Assembly (NCBI RefSeq): GCF_001282685.1
Contig: NZ_LN875033.1
Location: 122,210 to 186,209 of the forward strand
DNA: 64,000 nucleotides
Source of the DNA: Niameybacter massiliensis
GTDB taxonomy: Bacteria > Bacillota > Clostridia > Lachnospirales > Cellulosilyticaceae
Reading direction: 5' to 3'
Positions 1-9,929 of the stretch are shown here, piece after piece. The position numbers were made by a program, and so were the translations under genes. The first letter of the stretch is position 1, and every line of letters starts with the position of its first letter. The notes under the pieces are model-generated. The model searched no databases. It had not been told where the DNA came from and worked only from the letters and a program-made list of their open reading frames with translations.

Positions 1-866
1 CCTGTGTATTTATTAAATGCAATAAAAAATAGATTCAATATGTCTTGTCCTTCTGAACTATCTGCATCAATATACTTATATATATCTATGAGGATTGTAT
101 CTAGAATCTTAATCCAATTTTCTTTGTTAAGTTTTCTTACTTTCTGGTTATTTAAAACATTTTTTTGAAGAAGCTCTACTTTTTTTGTTTTATTATCACA
201 TCCGTCTAATAATCCATTTAGAGTAGATTCTATTCCGGCTCTAATAGACTTCTCATCCATCATAGACCATACTTTATTTAGATCATTTTTAAGTTCATTG
301 TCTATCTTTGTGGCACCTGCTCTATTAACCATATCTTTAATATACAAAAGAGTCGTTCCAACAAACTGGCTTCTCAAGTCTTCTTTAATATCCATTTTAT
401 GAAGTAATTCATTTAAAGCTAAAGTATTTTTTAGTACCTTTTCTCTATCATTCTCTTTATTTATATCGAATAGTCTTACATAATGTTCCATTTTATCTAG
501 GACAGTCTCAGTAGTAAGAATACTCTCATCATCAATACTATTTTTCCATACCTTAATCTTATCATTATTAGTATTAGCCAATATCGCAATTATCTTTTTA
601 CCACAATGTAAAGCTTTTTCTTCCTCCACATATTCATTTAATTGCTTTTCGTCCTTTGATGTAAAATTCTGTTTTGTTTCCACCAACACAACAACATCTC
701 CAGATTCAAATCTTATATCTAATTTATAATGTTCTACTTCTCGACCCATTGCTTTTTCAAGCTTTGCTTTTGAACCTGCTTCTTGAACATAACTATATTC
801 TCCACCTTCAATATTGGGTGTATGATATTCAATTCCTATTGTATTTATTATTACTGTTCTCTCCAT
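1..866 (-). CDS. Type IIG-like restriction-modification protein, N-terminal part (runs off left edge)
   Basis: Reading the minus strand from ATG at 866 gives 288 uninterrupted codons to the window edge. The start has the invariant-looking stretch D50...E63-T-K65-Q66, in the pattern D-x12-E-x-K of a PD-(D/E)XK nuclease as found at the N-terminus of HsdR-like and type IIG enzymes. A helix-rich region follows (about residues 110-288), ending FNKYTG, which resembles the segment preceding the N6-adenine methylase domain of large fused restriction-methylation proteins. The methylase motifs themselves would lie beyond position 1 and are not visible. Its ATG overlaps the stop codon of the upstream small gene (TAATG), so translation is probably coupled. 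Nuclease fold and helical region are inferred from motif and family resemblance; the gene is partial, not shown to be broken. Confidence 0.7.
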   Translation of the reverse strand, partial: MERTVIINTIGIEYHTPNIEGGEYSYVQEAGSKAKLEKAMGREVEHYKLDIRFESGDVVVLVETKQNFTSKDEKQLNEYVEEEKALHCGKKIIAILANTNNDKIKVWKNSIDDESILTTETVLDKMEHYVRLFDINKENDREKVLKNTLALNELLHKMDIKEDLRSQFVGTTLLYIKDMVNRAGATKIDNELKNDLNKVWSMMDEKSIRAGIESTLNGLLDGCDNKTKKVELLQKNVLNNQKVRKLNKENWIKILDTILIDIYKYIDADSSEGQDILNLFFIAFNKYT

Positions 867-1021
867 TATTCTTCCCTAGCCTTTCCTTTTCTTTCTAATT
901 TTTCTTCTCTCCATACAGCGTCCGAAATCCATTGTGAAACATTCTTATGATCTTGTGTAGCTAGTTTTTTTAATTGTTCAGCCGTAGCTTCATCTAACGA
1001 TATGTTAATTCGTTTCTTCAT
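866..1021 (-). CDS. Small ribbon-helix-helix (Arc/CopG-like) protein
   Basis: This 51-residue protein starts MKKRINISLDEATAEQLKK. The beta-strand-like KRINISL followed by two short helices with a turn (around ATQDHKNVSQWI) is the pattern of ribbon-helix-helix DNA-binding proteins, usually antitoxins or small repressors. The ATG at 1021 was chosen because GGGGGAAAGG lies just upstream; a longer frame reaching 1084 would run into the promoter. It ends in TAATG, sharing one base with the start of the nuclease-methylase gene. By context it may control that restriction-modification operon, or be an orphan antitoxin-like regulator. The fold call is fairly sure; the role is inference. Confidence 0.7.
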   Translation of the reverse strand: MKKRINISLDEATAEQLKKLATQDHKNVSQWISDAVWREEKLERKGKAREE

Positions 1022-1045
1022 TTTCTTTTCCTTTCCCCCAAAATC

Positions 1046-1084
1046 TATACACACATTATACACATATCGTGTCCCTTTAAGCAA
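1046..1084 (-). promoter_or_regulatory. Promoter and tandem repeat operator candidate of the RHH-RM operon
   Basis: On the minus strand TTGCTT (1084-1079) and TATAAT (1060-1055) are separated by 18 bp, a plausible sigma-A promoter placed about 35 bp before the ATG at 1021. Two direct copies of TGTGTATA (plus-strand 1046-1053 and 1057-1064) overlap the -10 region with an 11-bp period, the sort of arrangement bound by ribbon-helix-helix dimers. Autoregulation by the 51-residue protein is inference. Confidence 0.5.
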
Positions 1085-1091
1085 TCTTAAA

Positions 1092-1125
1092 ACAAAAAAC
1101 AGAGTAAAGATTTTTCTTCACTCTG
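1092..1125 (-). terminator. Intrinsic terminator after lysS
   Basis: An 11-bp stem with one G-U pair (arms 1100-1110 and 1115-1125, 4-nt loop) is followed on the minus strand by TTTTTTGT. It lies 88 bases after the lysS stop and separates the lysS transcript from the promoter of the RHH gene. Confidence 0.8.
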
Positions 1126-1152
1126 CTTATTTGAACGTATTCTCTTTTATTT

Positions 1153-1173
1153 AGTCGTAAATCAGTCGTAAAT
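1153..1173. repeat. Tandem 10-bp repeat, possible attachment-site remnant
   Basis: AGTCGTAAAT occurs twice, at 1153-1162 and 1164-1173, separated by a single C. It lies between the lysS stop and the accessory RHH/nuclease-methylase genes, which is where an integrated element would have its junction. No integrase is visible in the window, so an attachment-site role is only a suggestion. Confidence 0.3.
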
Positions 1174-1212
1174 TCTAATTTTCAATCTTTAAAATCGTTG
1201 ATTTCACTTTTA

Positions 1213-3227
<2,015 letters not shown>

Positions 3228-3273
3228 TTTAAAATACTCCCTTTCTAAAGCGCATTCAACTATTAATTTTAAA

Positions 3274-3302
3274 ATTATAACCCACTCTAAGCTAGATGTC
3301 AA
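3274..3302 (-). promoter_or_regulatory. Consensus sigma-A promoter of greA-lysS
   Basis: TTGACA (complement of 3297-3302), a 17-bp spacer and TATAAT (complement of 3274-3279) match the sigma-A consensus exactly. The -35 box overlaps the stop codon of the upstream gene, so greA-lysS can be transcribed independently of the dusB region. Confidence 0.85.
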
Positions 3303-4141
3303 CTTATGCGCCTAGTGTAGACATCTCGAATGCTTAGGTTTAGCTGTTTAAATTCTTTTCTTAAAGAGCGTCCTGTTATGCCTTGAACTGCTAATATCAT
3401 TTGCAATTCAAAAAGCTTAATTAACCGACCCTCCCATACTATATCAAAATCATACCATATTCTAGGCAGCGCCCCTCCAATTTGATCCATATACCTTACT
3501 ACTTTATTCTTATAATCTATATAGATAGCGTTGGGACTGCACCATGTTGCGTAGATGCCTCTATCTTTTAAATCAAATACAATATCCATCTTACTTAGTA
3601 TCACCTTTTCAGGTTTAACAACCCTTACCTTTAATCGTTTCTTTTGATGTAAAGCAATAACAATATCCTTATAGATTAAAGGTTGTGGTGCAAACAAAGT
3701 TAAGTCTGTAATATCATCCATTATATTCCCTATGAGATCAATAGTTTCTTCTAATTCACCGGCAATGATTCCTACCTTATTATTAAATATATCTTTTGGA
3801 ACGAGTTTATACTTTTCTATATACTTCAATATATAGTATGAAGTTAAAGGCAAAATTTCTTGTCCACTTATAATATGGATCTCCTCAAATAGTTGATTTT
3901 GTTTACCTCCATTTTGTATATATGCATATTCCACATTTTTCAACAAAAGTTGATTTTCAAGGTATTGCCAATTTTTCTGTGTTAACTTCTGATATGGTGC
4001 ATAGATTGTTACATTATAACTTTCTATTTGTTCATACCATGTAGATTCAATAGTCATTCTTGGATGCTTTCCTTTAAAAGACCTATCTTTAGATAATATT
4101 ATATTATTCTCTATAAAATATATACATGCAAATTTACTCAT
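3299..4141 (-). CDS. Conserved-looking hypothetical protein (280 aa)
   Basis: I do not recognise this 280-residue protein. It starts MSKFACIYF at ATG 4141, behind GGGGGAAAA. No signal peptide, membrane segment or cysteine cluster is seen. The middle part has a run resembling a Rossmann-like beta-alpha unit: VGIIAGELEETIDLIGNIMD near residue 125, then alternating hydrophobic strands LTLFAPQP and KMDIVFDL. That suggests a nucleotide- or surface-sensing domain but no catalytic motif is evident. It follows dusB's opposite end (dusB stop is 63 bases downstream) and precedes greA on the same strand. It is basic and rich in Lys, Ile and Tyr, like its neighbours. Function unknown. Confidence 0.75.
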   Translation of the reverse strand: MSKFACIYFIENNIILSKDRSFKGKHPRMTIESTWYEQIESYNVTIYAPYQKLTQKNWQYLENQLLLKNVEYAYIQNGGKQNQLFEEIHIISGQEILPLTSYYILKYIEKYKLVPKDIFNNKVGIIAGELEETIDLIGNIMDDITDLTLFAPQPLIYKDIVIALHQKKRLKVRVVKPEKVILSKMDIVFDLKDRGIYATWCSPNAIYIDYKNKVVRYMDQIGGALPRIWYDFDIVWEGRLIKLFELQMILAVQGITGRSLRKEFKQLNLSIRDVYTRRIS

Positions 4142-4204
4142 CTATTTTCCCCCTAGAAAACATCTATTCATATGTATTCTATGAGAGCATGTACAAGAAC
4201 ATTC

Positions 4205-5176
4205 TTAGCGCTTTTTAAGTTCTTCGTTCATTTCATCTAATAAATGCTTAATGTCATCTAAAGACTCTACTTGTGTTAATCTTCTTCTAAATTCAGTAGC
4301 CCCATGAAGTCCTTTTACATATGCCGTAAGGTGGGTTCTCATTTCACGAATTCCAATAAAATCCCCTTTATGTGCTGTTAACATTTCAGCATGTTTTAAA
4401 ATAATAGGAATACGTTCTTCTAAAGTAGGTTCTGGAAGTAGCTCTCCTGTTTCTAAGTAATGTACTGTACGTTTAAAAATCCAAGGATTTCCTTGCGCTG
4501 CACGTGCTATTAATACTGCATCACATCCCGTTTCATCCATCATACGCTTTGCATCTTCTGGAGTACGTATATCTCCATTACCTACAAGAGGAATATTAAT
4601 AGCATCTTTTACTTCTTTAATAATATCCCAATCAGCTACACCACTATAAAACTGTTCCCTTGTACGTCCATGTAAGGTTAAAACGCTTGCACCCGCTTGC
4701 TCTATAATCTTTGCTACTTGGACCGCATTAACAGATTCATCATCAAAACCTTTTCTTATTTTTACAGTAAGAGGTTTATCTATTGCATTTGCAACAGCAT
4801 AAACAATCTCACCAATAAGCTCTGGTCTTTTTAAAAGCGCTGATCCTTCTCCATTTTTAGTAATCTTAGGTGCTGGACATCCCATATTAATATCAATAAA
4901 GTCTACATCACTTTCACAAACAACCTTCGCCATATCGCTTAATATCTTAGGATCGCTTCCAAAGAGTTGAGCTCCCACTGGATGCTCTTCTTTTTCTACA
5001 CTTAAAAGTAACTTAGATCTATCGCTATCATAAAATAGACCTTTCGCACTTACCATTTCAGTATAGACCATACCCGCACCAAATTCTTTACATATGAGCC
5101 TAAAAGGCAAATCTGTAATACCCGCCATCGGTGCTAAAAACACGTTATTCGGTGTTACTACATTTTTAAATTTCAC
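4205..5176 (-). CDS. dusB: tRNA-dihydrouridine synthase (DusB family)
   Basis: A 323-residue FMN-dependent TIM-barrel enzyme that reduces uridine to dihydrouridine in tRNA. The N-terminal LAPMAGITDLPFR signature, the NMGCP motif with catalytic Cys100, KIRKGFDD and the phosphate-binding GNGDI near residue 220 are all present. A C-terminal helical tRNA-binding domain follows, with the HLTAYVKGL segment. The start is GTG at 5176; its ribosome-binding site AGGATG overlaps the coaX stop, so the two genes are translationally linked (11-base gap). It is the last gene of the birA-coaX-dusB run. Confidence 0.95.
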   Translation of the reverse strand: MKFKNVVTPNNVFLAPMAGITDLPFRLICKEFGAGMVYTEMVSAKGLFYDSDRSKLLLSVEKEEHPVGAQLFGSDPKILSDMAKVVCESDVDFIDINMGCPAPKITKNGEGSALLKRPELIGEIVYAVANAIDKPLTVKIRKGFDDESVNAVQVAKIIEQAGASVLTLHGRTREQFYSGVADWDIIKEVKDAINIPLVGNGDIRTPEDAKRMMDETGCDAVLIARAAQGNPWIFKRTVHYLETGELLPEPTLEERIPIILKHAEMLTAHKGDFIGIREMRTHLTAYVKGLHGATEFRRRLTQVESLDDIKHLLDEMNEELKKR

Positions 5177-5187
5177 TTAAAATCATC

Positions 5188-5958
5188 CTATCTATTCTTT
5201 TTGTAAATTATATTAAGTCCTTTTAATGTCAATAAACCATCATAATAATCAATAGCATCAGTACCATCTTGAATAATTCTTGCATAGCCACCTGTTGCAA
5301 TGACTTTTATCTCTGGATCATTTAATTCTTTTTTTATTTGTTTCACTATATATTCAACTTGTCCGATATAACCATATACCAAGCCTGTCTGCATACTTGT
5401 TATTGTATTCTTTGCATCTAATATACTCTTTGTCTTCTTTATTTCTATAGGCGGAAGCTGTGCTGCTCTATGCCACATAGCATCTGCACAAATACGTATT
5501 CCTGGAGATGTAATTGCCGCTATAAGCTCTCCCTTTTCATTAACTACATCATAGGTTGTAGCTGTTCCAAAATCAATAGCTATACATGGACCACCTATTT
5601 TTTCATATGCTGCTACACAATTAGCAATACGATCTGCACCCATTTCTCTAGGATTATCCGTACGAATAGCAATACCCGTTTTTAATCCCGGCCCCACTAT
5701 CATAGGTTTTAGGTTAAAATAACGTTTAATACTATTAGTTAAAGAATACATGATATCTGGCACAACCGAAGCAATGATAACATCTTTTATCTCATTTACT
5801 TGAATACCTTTTTGCTGTAGCATCCCTGTAATCGTTACACCAAATTCATCTGACGTTCTAGGCATTTGCGTAGTAAGCCGAAAGCTTGTAATCAGCTTAT
5901 CATTTTTCATTATACCAAGTACAATATTAGTATTCCCTACGTCCATCGCTAAAATCAT
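5188..5958 (-). CDS. coaX: Type III pantothenate kinase
   Basis: CoaX (256 residues) phosphorylates pantothenate, the first step of coenzyme A synthesis. It is an ASKHA-fold enzyme: DVGNTN at residues 6-11 (phosphate 1), GADR at 108-111 and DFGTATT at 129-135 are the family signatures. Type III enzymes are not feedback-inhibited by CoA and often need a monovalent cation. It sits between a small conserved gene (10 bases upstream) and dusB (11 bases downstream), so it is part of one operon with birA, pairing two cofactor genes. Confidence 0.96.
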   Translation of the reverse strand: MILAMDVGNTNIVLGIMKNDKLITSFRLTTQMPRTSDEFGVTITGMLQQKGIQVNEIKDVIIASVVPDIMYSLTNSIKRYFNLKPMIVGPGLKTGIAIRTDNPREMGADRIANCVAAYEKIGGPCIAIDFGTATTYDVVNEKGELIAAITSPGIRICADAMWHRAAQLPPIEIKKTKSILDAKNTITSMQTGLVYGYIGQVEYIVKQIKKELNDPEIKVIATGGYARIIQDGTDAIDYYDGLLTLKGLNIIYKKNR

Positions 5959-5968
5959 AGATTCCCTC

Positions 5969-6406
5969 CTAATTTAATAAAGCCTGTGCAAAAGTTCTTC
6001 CTTCTAAACCATATTTCTCTTCAATTATATCTAATAGATCTTCGGTTGTTTTGCCTTGACTTTGCATCAATACAATTTCTTTTACTATTTGTCCTTGTTC
6101 ACTACGGTAAACCATATACCAAAGTTGTAATGATTTAAGAAGCTCTGCTTTATCTTTTTGAAGTCTTTTTATCTCCAAAGCTGCACCTATCTCATCTACA
6201 AAAATTTCTTCATCTGCCGTTTGGTCTATAAAGATCTGGCCGTCTTCATTAAATCCTACTGAAATAATAGCATTTACTTTTTCTGCAATAGCTGCAATAG
6301 CTTCTGCTAACTCTTCTTTAATTTCAGTTGGAATATCATTAAACTTTGGATCGAAATAATATTTATGATTATAAGGTGATACACTAATTACAATTTGTTT
6401 TTCCAT
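5969..6406 (-). CDS. Small conserved protein, DUF6145-like
   Basis: A 145-residue acidic soluble protein without known catalytic motifs. It has an N-terminal YYFDPKFNDIP segment, an acidic middle and a helical region with EIKRLQKDKAELLKSLQ. It resembles a family of Lachnospirales proteins annotated as DUF6145 that sit next to birA/coaX (recalled, not checked). It is packed between birA (12-base gap) and coaX (10-base gap), so it is a real member of that operon. Function unknown; by context it may belong to cofactor or tRNA-linked housekeeping. Confidence 0.75.
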   Translation of the reverse strand: MEKQIVISVSPYNHKYYFDPKFNDIPTEIKEELAEAIAAIAEKVNAIISVGFNEDGQIFIDQTADEEIFVDEIGAALEIKRLQKDKAELLKSLQLWYMVYRSEQGQIVKEIVLMQSQGKTTEDLLDIIEEKYGLEGRTFAQALLN

Positions 6407-6418
6407 CTTAAACTCCTT

Positions 6419-7204
6419 CTATATATAGCCATAAAGTCCTCTAACAGAGACTTCACCTGCTAAAATTGTTTCTTCTATTCCATTTTGCTTTTGTACAATC
6501 AATCTACCTTCTACATCAATATCTTTTACTGTTGCTCTATAGCTTTCAGTACTACTAACAATATTAACTTCTCTATTCATATTAATACACTTATCTTTAT
6601 ATTGCTCAATAATATTGTGTAGTGATAGTTGTTTCTTATATTGTATATAATAACCTTCTAATTGTTCAAGTAAACAACTTATAATAGGCTCTCTCATGTA
6701 AACTTCTTTACCTTCTAAATATAATGAAGTTGCATAAGGTAAGTCATCAGGAAATTTTTTACTATTTACATTAATTCCTATTCCTATAATAACAGCTGTG
6801 TCTTTCCCTGTGTTTACTAACTCACATAGTATACCACATACTTTTTTATTATTGACCACAATATCATTAGGCCATTTAATCATTGCCTCAAGGCCTGTCG
6901 TTTTCCTTATCGCTTCACAGGTAGCTAGTCCTGCTAATAAAGTTATTTGAGGTATTTTTTCTATTCCTATTTGTGGTTTAACTAAGATGCTCATCCAAAT
7001 ACCTGTTTCTTTAGGTGAATCCCATATGCGTCCTAAGCGACCTTTACCTTGTAATTGTTCTTCTGCAATAACTATACTTCCCTCCATTGCTCCTTCTTTT
7101 GCCCATGCTTTCAATCTTGTATTTGTAGAATCTATTTCTTCATAGTAAGCAATTTCTTTTCCTAAACATAATGTATTACTTTGTTTAATCCAATTAAGCT
7201 CCAT
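6419..7204 (-). CDS. birA: Biotin--[acetyl-CoA-carboxylase] ligase, catalytic-only form
   Basis: A 261-residue biotin protein ligase that activates biotin as biotinyl-AMP and attaches it to carboxylase BCCP domains. The biotin/AMP-binding loop appears as GKGRLGR (53-59, usually GRGRxGR) and KWPND at 110-114 is intact; a C-terminal SH3-like domain follows (about 210-261). There is no N-terminal winged-helix domain of the kind found in E. coli or B. subtilis BirA, so this copy probably acts only as a ligase and not as a repressor. It heads the operon birA, DUF6145-like, coaX, dusB; GGGGGG lies just before the ATG. Confidence 0.93.
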   Translation of the reverse strand: MELNWIKQSNTLCLGKEIAYYEEIDSTNTRLKAWAKEGAMEGSIVIAEEQLQGKGRLGRIWDSPKETGIWMSILVKPQIGIEKIPQITLLAGLATCEAIRKTTGLEAMIKWPNDIVVNNKKVCGILCELVNTGKDTAVIIGIGINVNSKKFPDDLPYATSLYLEGKEVYMREPIISCLLEQLEGYYIQYKKQLSLHNIIEQYKDKCINMNREVNIVSSTESYRATVKDIDVEGRLIVQKQNGIEETILAGEVSVRGLYGYI

Positions 7205-7342
7205 CTAGTTCCCCCCAGATATACATTTTCTACGGTATATTATAACATACTATTTACTGATAGACAGACCTCTTAAATGAGGTCACACTCTTAAACTTTA
7301 TCTTTTTTATTCTATACGAACCACAACCAAACTCATGTACAT

Positions 7343-7378
7343 CAATAAAAAAAGCTTAGGGTATCTACCCTAAGCTTT
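7343..7378. terminator. Intrinsic terminator downstream of ftsH
   Basis: A 12-bp perfect stem (arms 7351-7362 and 7367-7378, loop ATCT) with an A-run on its left gives TTTTTTT on the minus strand. It follows the birA promoter region and is placed to end transcription of tilS-hpt-ftsH, whose last stop is at 7383. The T-run on the right could also stop plus-strand transcription. Confidence 0.85.
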
Positions 7379-7382
7379 TTTA

Positions 7383-9353
7383 TTAAATCTCTTCATCTTC
7401 ATCCATTACATCTTGATGAGTTGCCTCTTCAAGTTTTGCTTCTTCTTGGAAGAATTGTTTTGCTTCTTTTTCTACTTCATCAAAGTTGAAAATGCTTTGT
7501 TCTTCAACTTTTTCCATATTAATCTCTTCACCACGCATGATTTTTCTAAATTCATGTCCTGTGATTTTTTCTTTAATCATAAGAATTTCAGATGCTCTAT
7601 TTAAAATATCGATATTGTCATTAAGTAATTGTTTTGCTCTTTGGTAAGCATTTTCAACAATTGCACGAATGTGTTGATCGATAGCAGTTGCTACATCTTC
7701 ACTATAGTTACGTTGATGTGAGAAGTCACGTCCTAAGAATACTTCTTCTTGTTCATCACCAAACTTGATTGGGCCAAGTTCACTCATACCATATTTTGTA
7801 ACCATATCACGAGCAATTTGTGTTGCACGTTCAATATCGTTTGATGCGCCTGTTGTGATATCACCAAATGTAATTTCTTCTGCTGCACGACCACCTAATA
7901 AAGATACAATTTCATCTAGCATAGCTGATTTTGTTCTATATAATCTATCTTCTCTAGGAAGTGGCATTGTATAACCACCTGCAAATCCAGTTGGAATGAT
8001 TGATACACTGTGTACTGGATCAATATCATCTAATAACTCATGAATAAGTGCATGCCCAACTTCATGGAATGCTGTAATACGTTTTTCTTTTTCTGTAACA
8101 ACATGACTTTTCTTTTCTGTACCTACAGCAATTTTAATAAATGCTTTTTGTACTTCTTCCATATCAATAGCACGTTTATTATGACGAGCTGTAAGTAATG
8201 CAGCTTCATTCATTAAGTTAGCAAGGTCTGCCCCTGTAAAACCTGGAGTTGTACGTGCTACAACTTTTAAGTCAATGTCTTCATTAAGTGGCTTACCTTT
8301 TGCATGTACTTTAAGGATAGCTTCGCGACCTTTTACGTCAGGTCTTCCTACAACTACCTGTCTGTCAAAACGACCTGGACGAAGAAGCGCTGGGTCAAGA
8401 ATATCCGCACGGTTAGTTGCAGCGATAATAATAACCCCTTCATTTACTCCGAATCCATCCATTTCAACTAATAATTGATTTAATGTTTGTTCTCTTTCAT
8501 CGTGTCCACCGCCAAGACCGGCTCCACGCTTTCTACCTACAGCATCAATCTCATCGATAAATACGATTGCTGGAGAGTTCTTTTTCGCTTGTTCGAATAA
8601 GTCACGCACACGAGATGCACCAACCCCAACGAACATTTCTACGAAGTCAGAACCTGAAATACTAAAGAATGGTACTTGAGCTTCTCCTGCAACAGCTTTT
8701 GCAAGAAGTGTTTTACCTGTTCCTGGAGGTCCTACAAGTAGGATACCTTTTGGTATTTTTGCTCCAATCTCAGTGTATTTACGTGGATTTTTGAGGAAGT
8801 CTACAAGTTCTGATACCTCTTCTTTTTCCTCATCTAAACCTGCAACATCTTTAAAAGTAGTGGAACCTTTGTCATCTACAGTCATTTTAGCTTTACTCTT
8901 ACCAAATGACATGACACCACGGCCACCGCCGCCGCCACCGCCTTGCATCTGTTGCATAAAGAATACCATGATAAAGATAAACATACCAATTGTAATTACA
9001 ATTTGGAAGATTGGCCAGAACATACTTTGTTGTTGTACGTAACTGTCAAGTTTCATATTTGCAATTACATCATTTGGTAACGTTCTTAAATATTCAGCAA
9101 ATTCACTTTGTACAACTGGAATAGTTGATTCATTATCTGAACCTTTAAGTGTAAATGTTACATAAGCAATATCATCTCCAGATAACCTAACTGTCATCTG
9201 ATCTACATTACCCTCAGATAAGTTAGTCATTAACTGTCCAAGTGATAATTGCTCTTTTGGTGCAAAGTTTTGGTTAGCACCAAATAATATGGCAATAAGA
9301 AGTACACCTACAATAATTAAGTAGAGCATACCACCTTTCATTTTACCTTTCAT
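7383..9353 (-). CDS. ftsH: ATP-dependent zinc metalloprotease FtsH
   Basis: FtsH is a membrane-bound AAA+ protease that degrades membrane and regulatory proteins. This 656-residue copy has two membrane segments (about 9-25 and 111-133) around an extracytoplasmic domain. A glycine-rich linker (GGG repeats at 138-145) precedes the AAA module: Walker A GPPGTGKT 208-215, Walker B IVFIDEID 263-270, and the second region of homology with RPGRFDRQV. The zinc site is HEVGH at 430-434, where most homologues have HEAGH, so the catalytic Glu and both His remain. Two C-terminal acidic stretches end the protein. It is the last gene of tilS-hpt-ftsH, the gene order seen near oriC in Bacillus. Confidence 0.97.
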   Translation of the reverse strand: MKGKMKGGMLYLIIVGVLLIAILFGANQNFAPKEQLSLGQLMTNLSEGNVDQMTVRLSGDDIAYVTFTLKGSDNESTIPVVQSEFAEYLRTLPNDVIANMKLDSYVQQQSMFWPIFQIVITIGMFIFIMVFFMQQMQGGGGGGGRGVMSFGKSKAKMTVDDKGSTTFKDVAGLDEEKEEVSELVDFLKNPRKYTEIGAKIPKGILLVGPPGTGKTLLAKAVAGEAQVPFFSISGSDFVEMFVGVGASRVRDLFEQAKKNSPAIVFIDEIDAVGRKRGAGLGGGHDEREQTLNQLLVEMDGFGVNEGVIIIAATNRADILDPALLRPGRFDRQVVVGRPDVKGREAILKVHAKGKPLNEDIDLKVVARTTPGFTGADLANLMNEAALLTARHNKRAIDMEEVQKAFIKIAVGTEKKSHVVTEKEKRITAFHEVGHALIHELLDDIDPVHSVSIIPTGFAGGYTMPLPREDRLYRTKSAMLDEIVSLLGGRAAEEITFGDITTGASNDIERATQIARDMVTKYGMSELGPIKFGDEQEEVFLGRDFSHQRNYSEDVATAIDQHIRAIVENAYQRAKQLLNDNIDILNRASEILMIKEKITGHEFRKIMRGEEINMEKVEEQSIFNFDEVEKEAKQFFQEEAKLEEATHQDVMDEDEEI

Positions 9354-9388
9354 TCTTCTCTCCTCCTTCCTGGCTTTAAACCCGGCAC

Positions 9389-9910
9389 TTATTCTCCTTT
9401 GTTGACTGCAATGTAAGGAAGGTTTCTATAAAGTTGATGATAATCAAGACCATAACCTATAACAAAGCTATCTGGGATAGTAAACCCTACGTAATCTACT
9501 TCAACATCAACTACACGTTGATCAGGTTTATCTAATAATGTACAGATTTTAATACTGTTTGGATTTCTACCTTCTAAGATATTTTTCAGATAACTTAGTG
9601 TACGTCCTGAGTCAATGATGTCTTCTACAATTAATACATCTTTTCCATCAATTGGCTCATCTAAATCTTTAATAATTTTTACGATACCTGAGCTTTTGTA
9701 CTCATCTCCATAGCTAGATACAGCCATGAACTCCATCTTCATAGGTACAGTAACACGCTTTGAAAGGTCAGTCATAAACATAACGCCACCTTTAAGCACA
9801 CAAAGCATTATGATTTCTTTACCTTCATAGTCTTTTGATATTTGCGCTCCTAATTCCTCTATTCTTCTTTGAAGATCTTGTTCTGCTATGAGCGTTTCTA
9901 ATTTCAACAT
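9389..9910 (-). CDS. hpt: Hypoxanthine phosphoribosyltransferase
   Basis: A 173-residue type I PRTase that salvages hypoxanthine (and guanine) with PRPP to IMP or GMP. The PRPP-binding motif [14 protein letters not shown] is at residues 92-105, and the VLKGGVMF segment at 38-45 forms the flexible loop region. The start is ATG 9910 behind AGGAGGGATT. It lies 19 bases after tilS and 35 bases before ftsH in one transcript. It uses the product of prs at 28976 and is the kind of function PurR (34624) responds to through PRPP. Confidence 0.96.
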   Translation of the reverse strand: MLKLETLIAEQDLQRRIEELGAQISKDYEGKEIIMLCVLKGGVMFMTDLSKRVTVPMKMEFMAVSSYGDEYKSSGIVKIIKDLDEPIDGKDVLIVEDIIDSGRTLSYLKNILEGRNPNSIKICTLLDKPDQRVVDVEVDYVGFTIPDSFVIGYGLDYHQLYRNLPYIAVNKGE

Positions 9911-9929
9911 AATCCCTCCTGAGCTTTTG

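Noticed and set aside
1..1180. Toxin-antitoxin pair reading for the RHH gene
   Set aside because: The partner is a large nuclease-methylase-type protein, not a small toxin, so a classical type II TA pair is unlikely.
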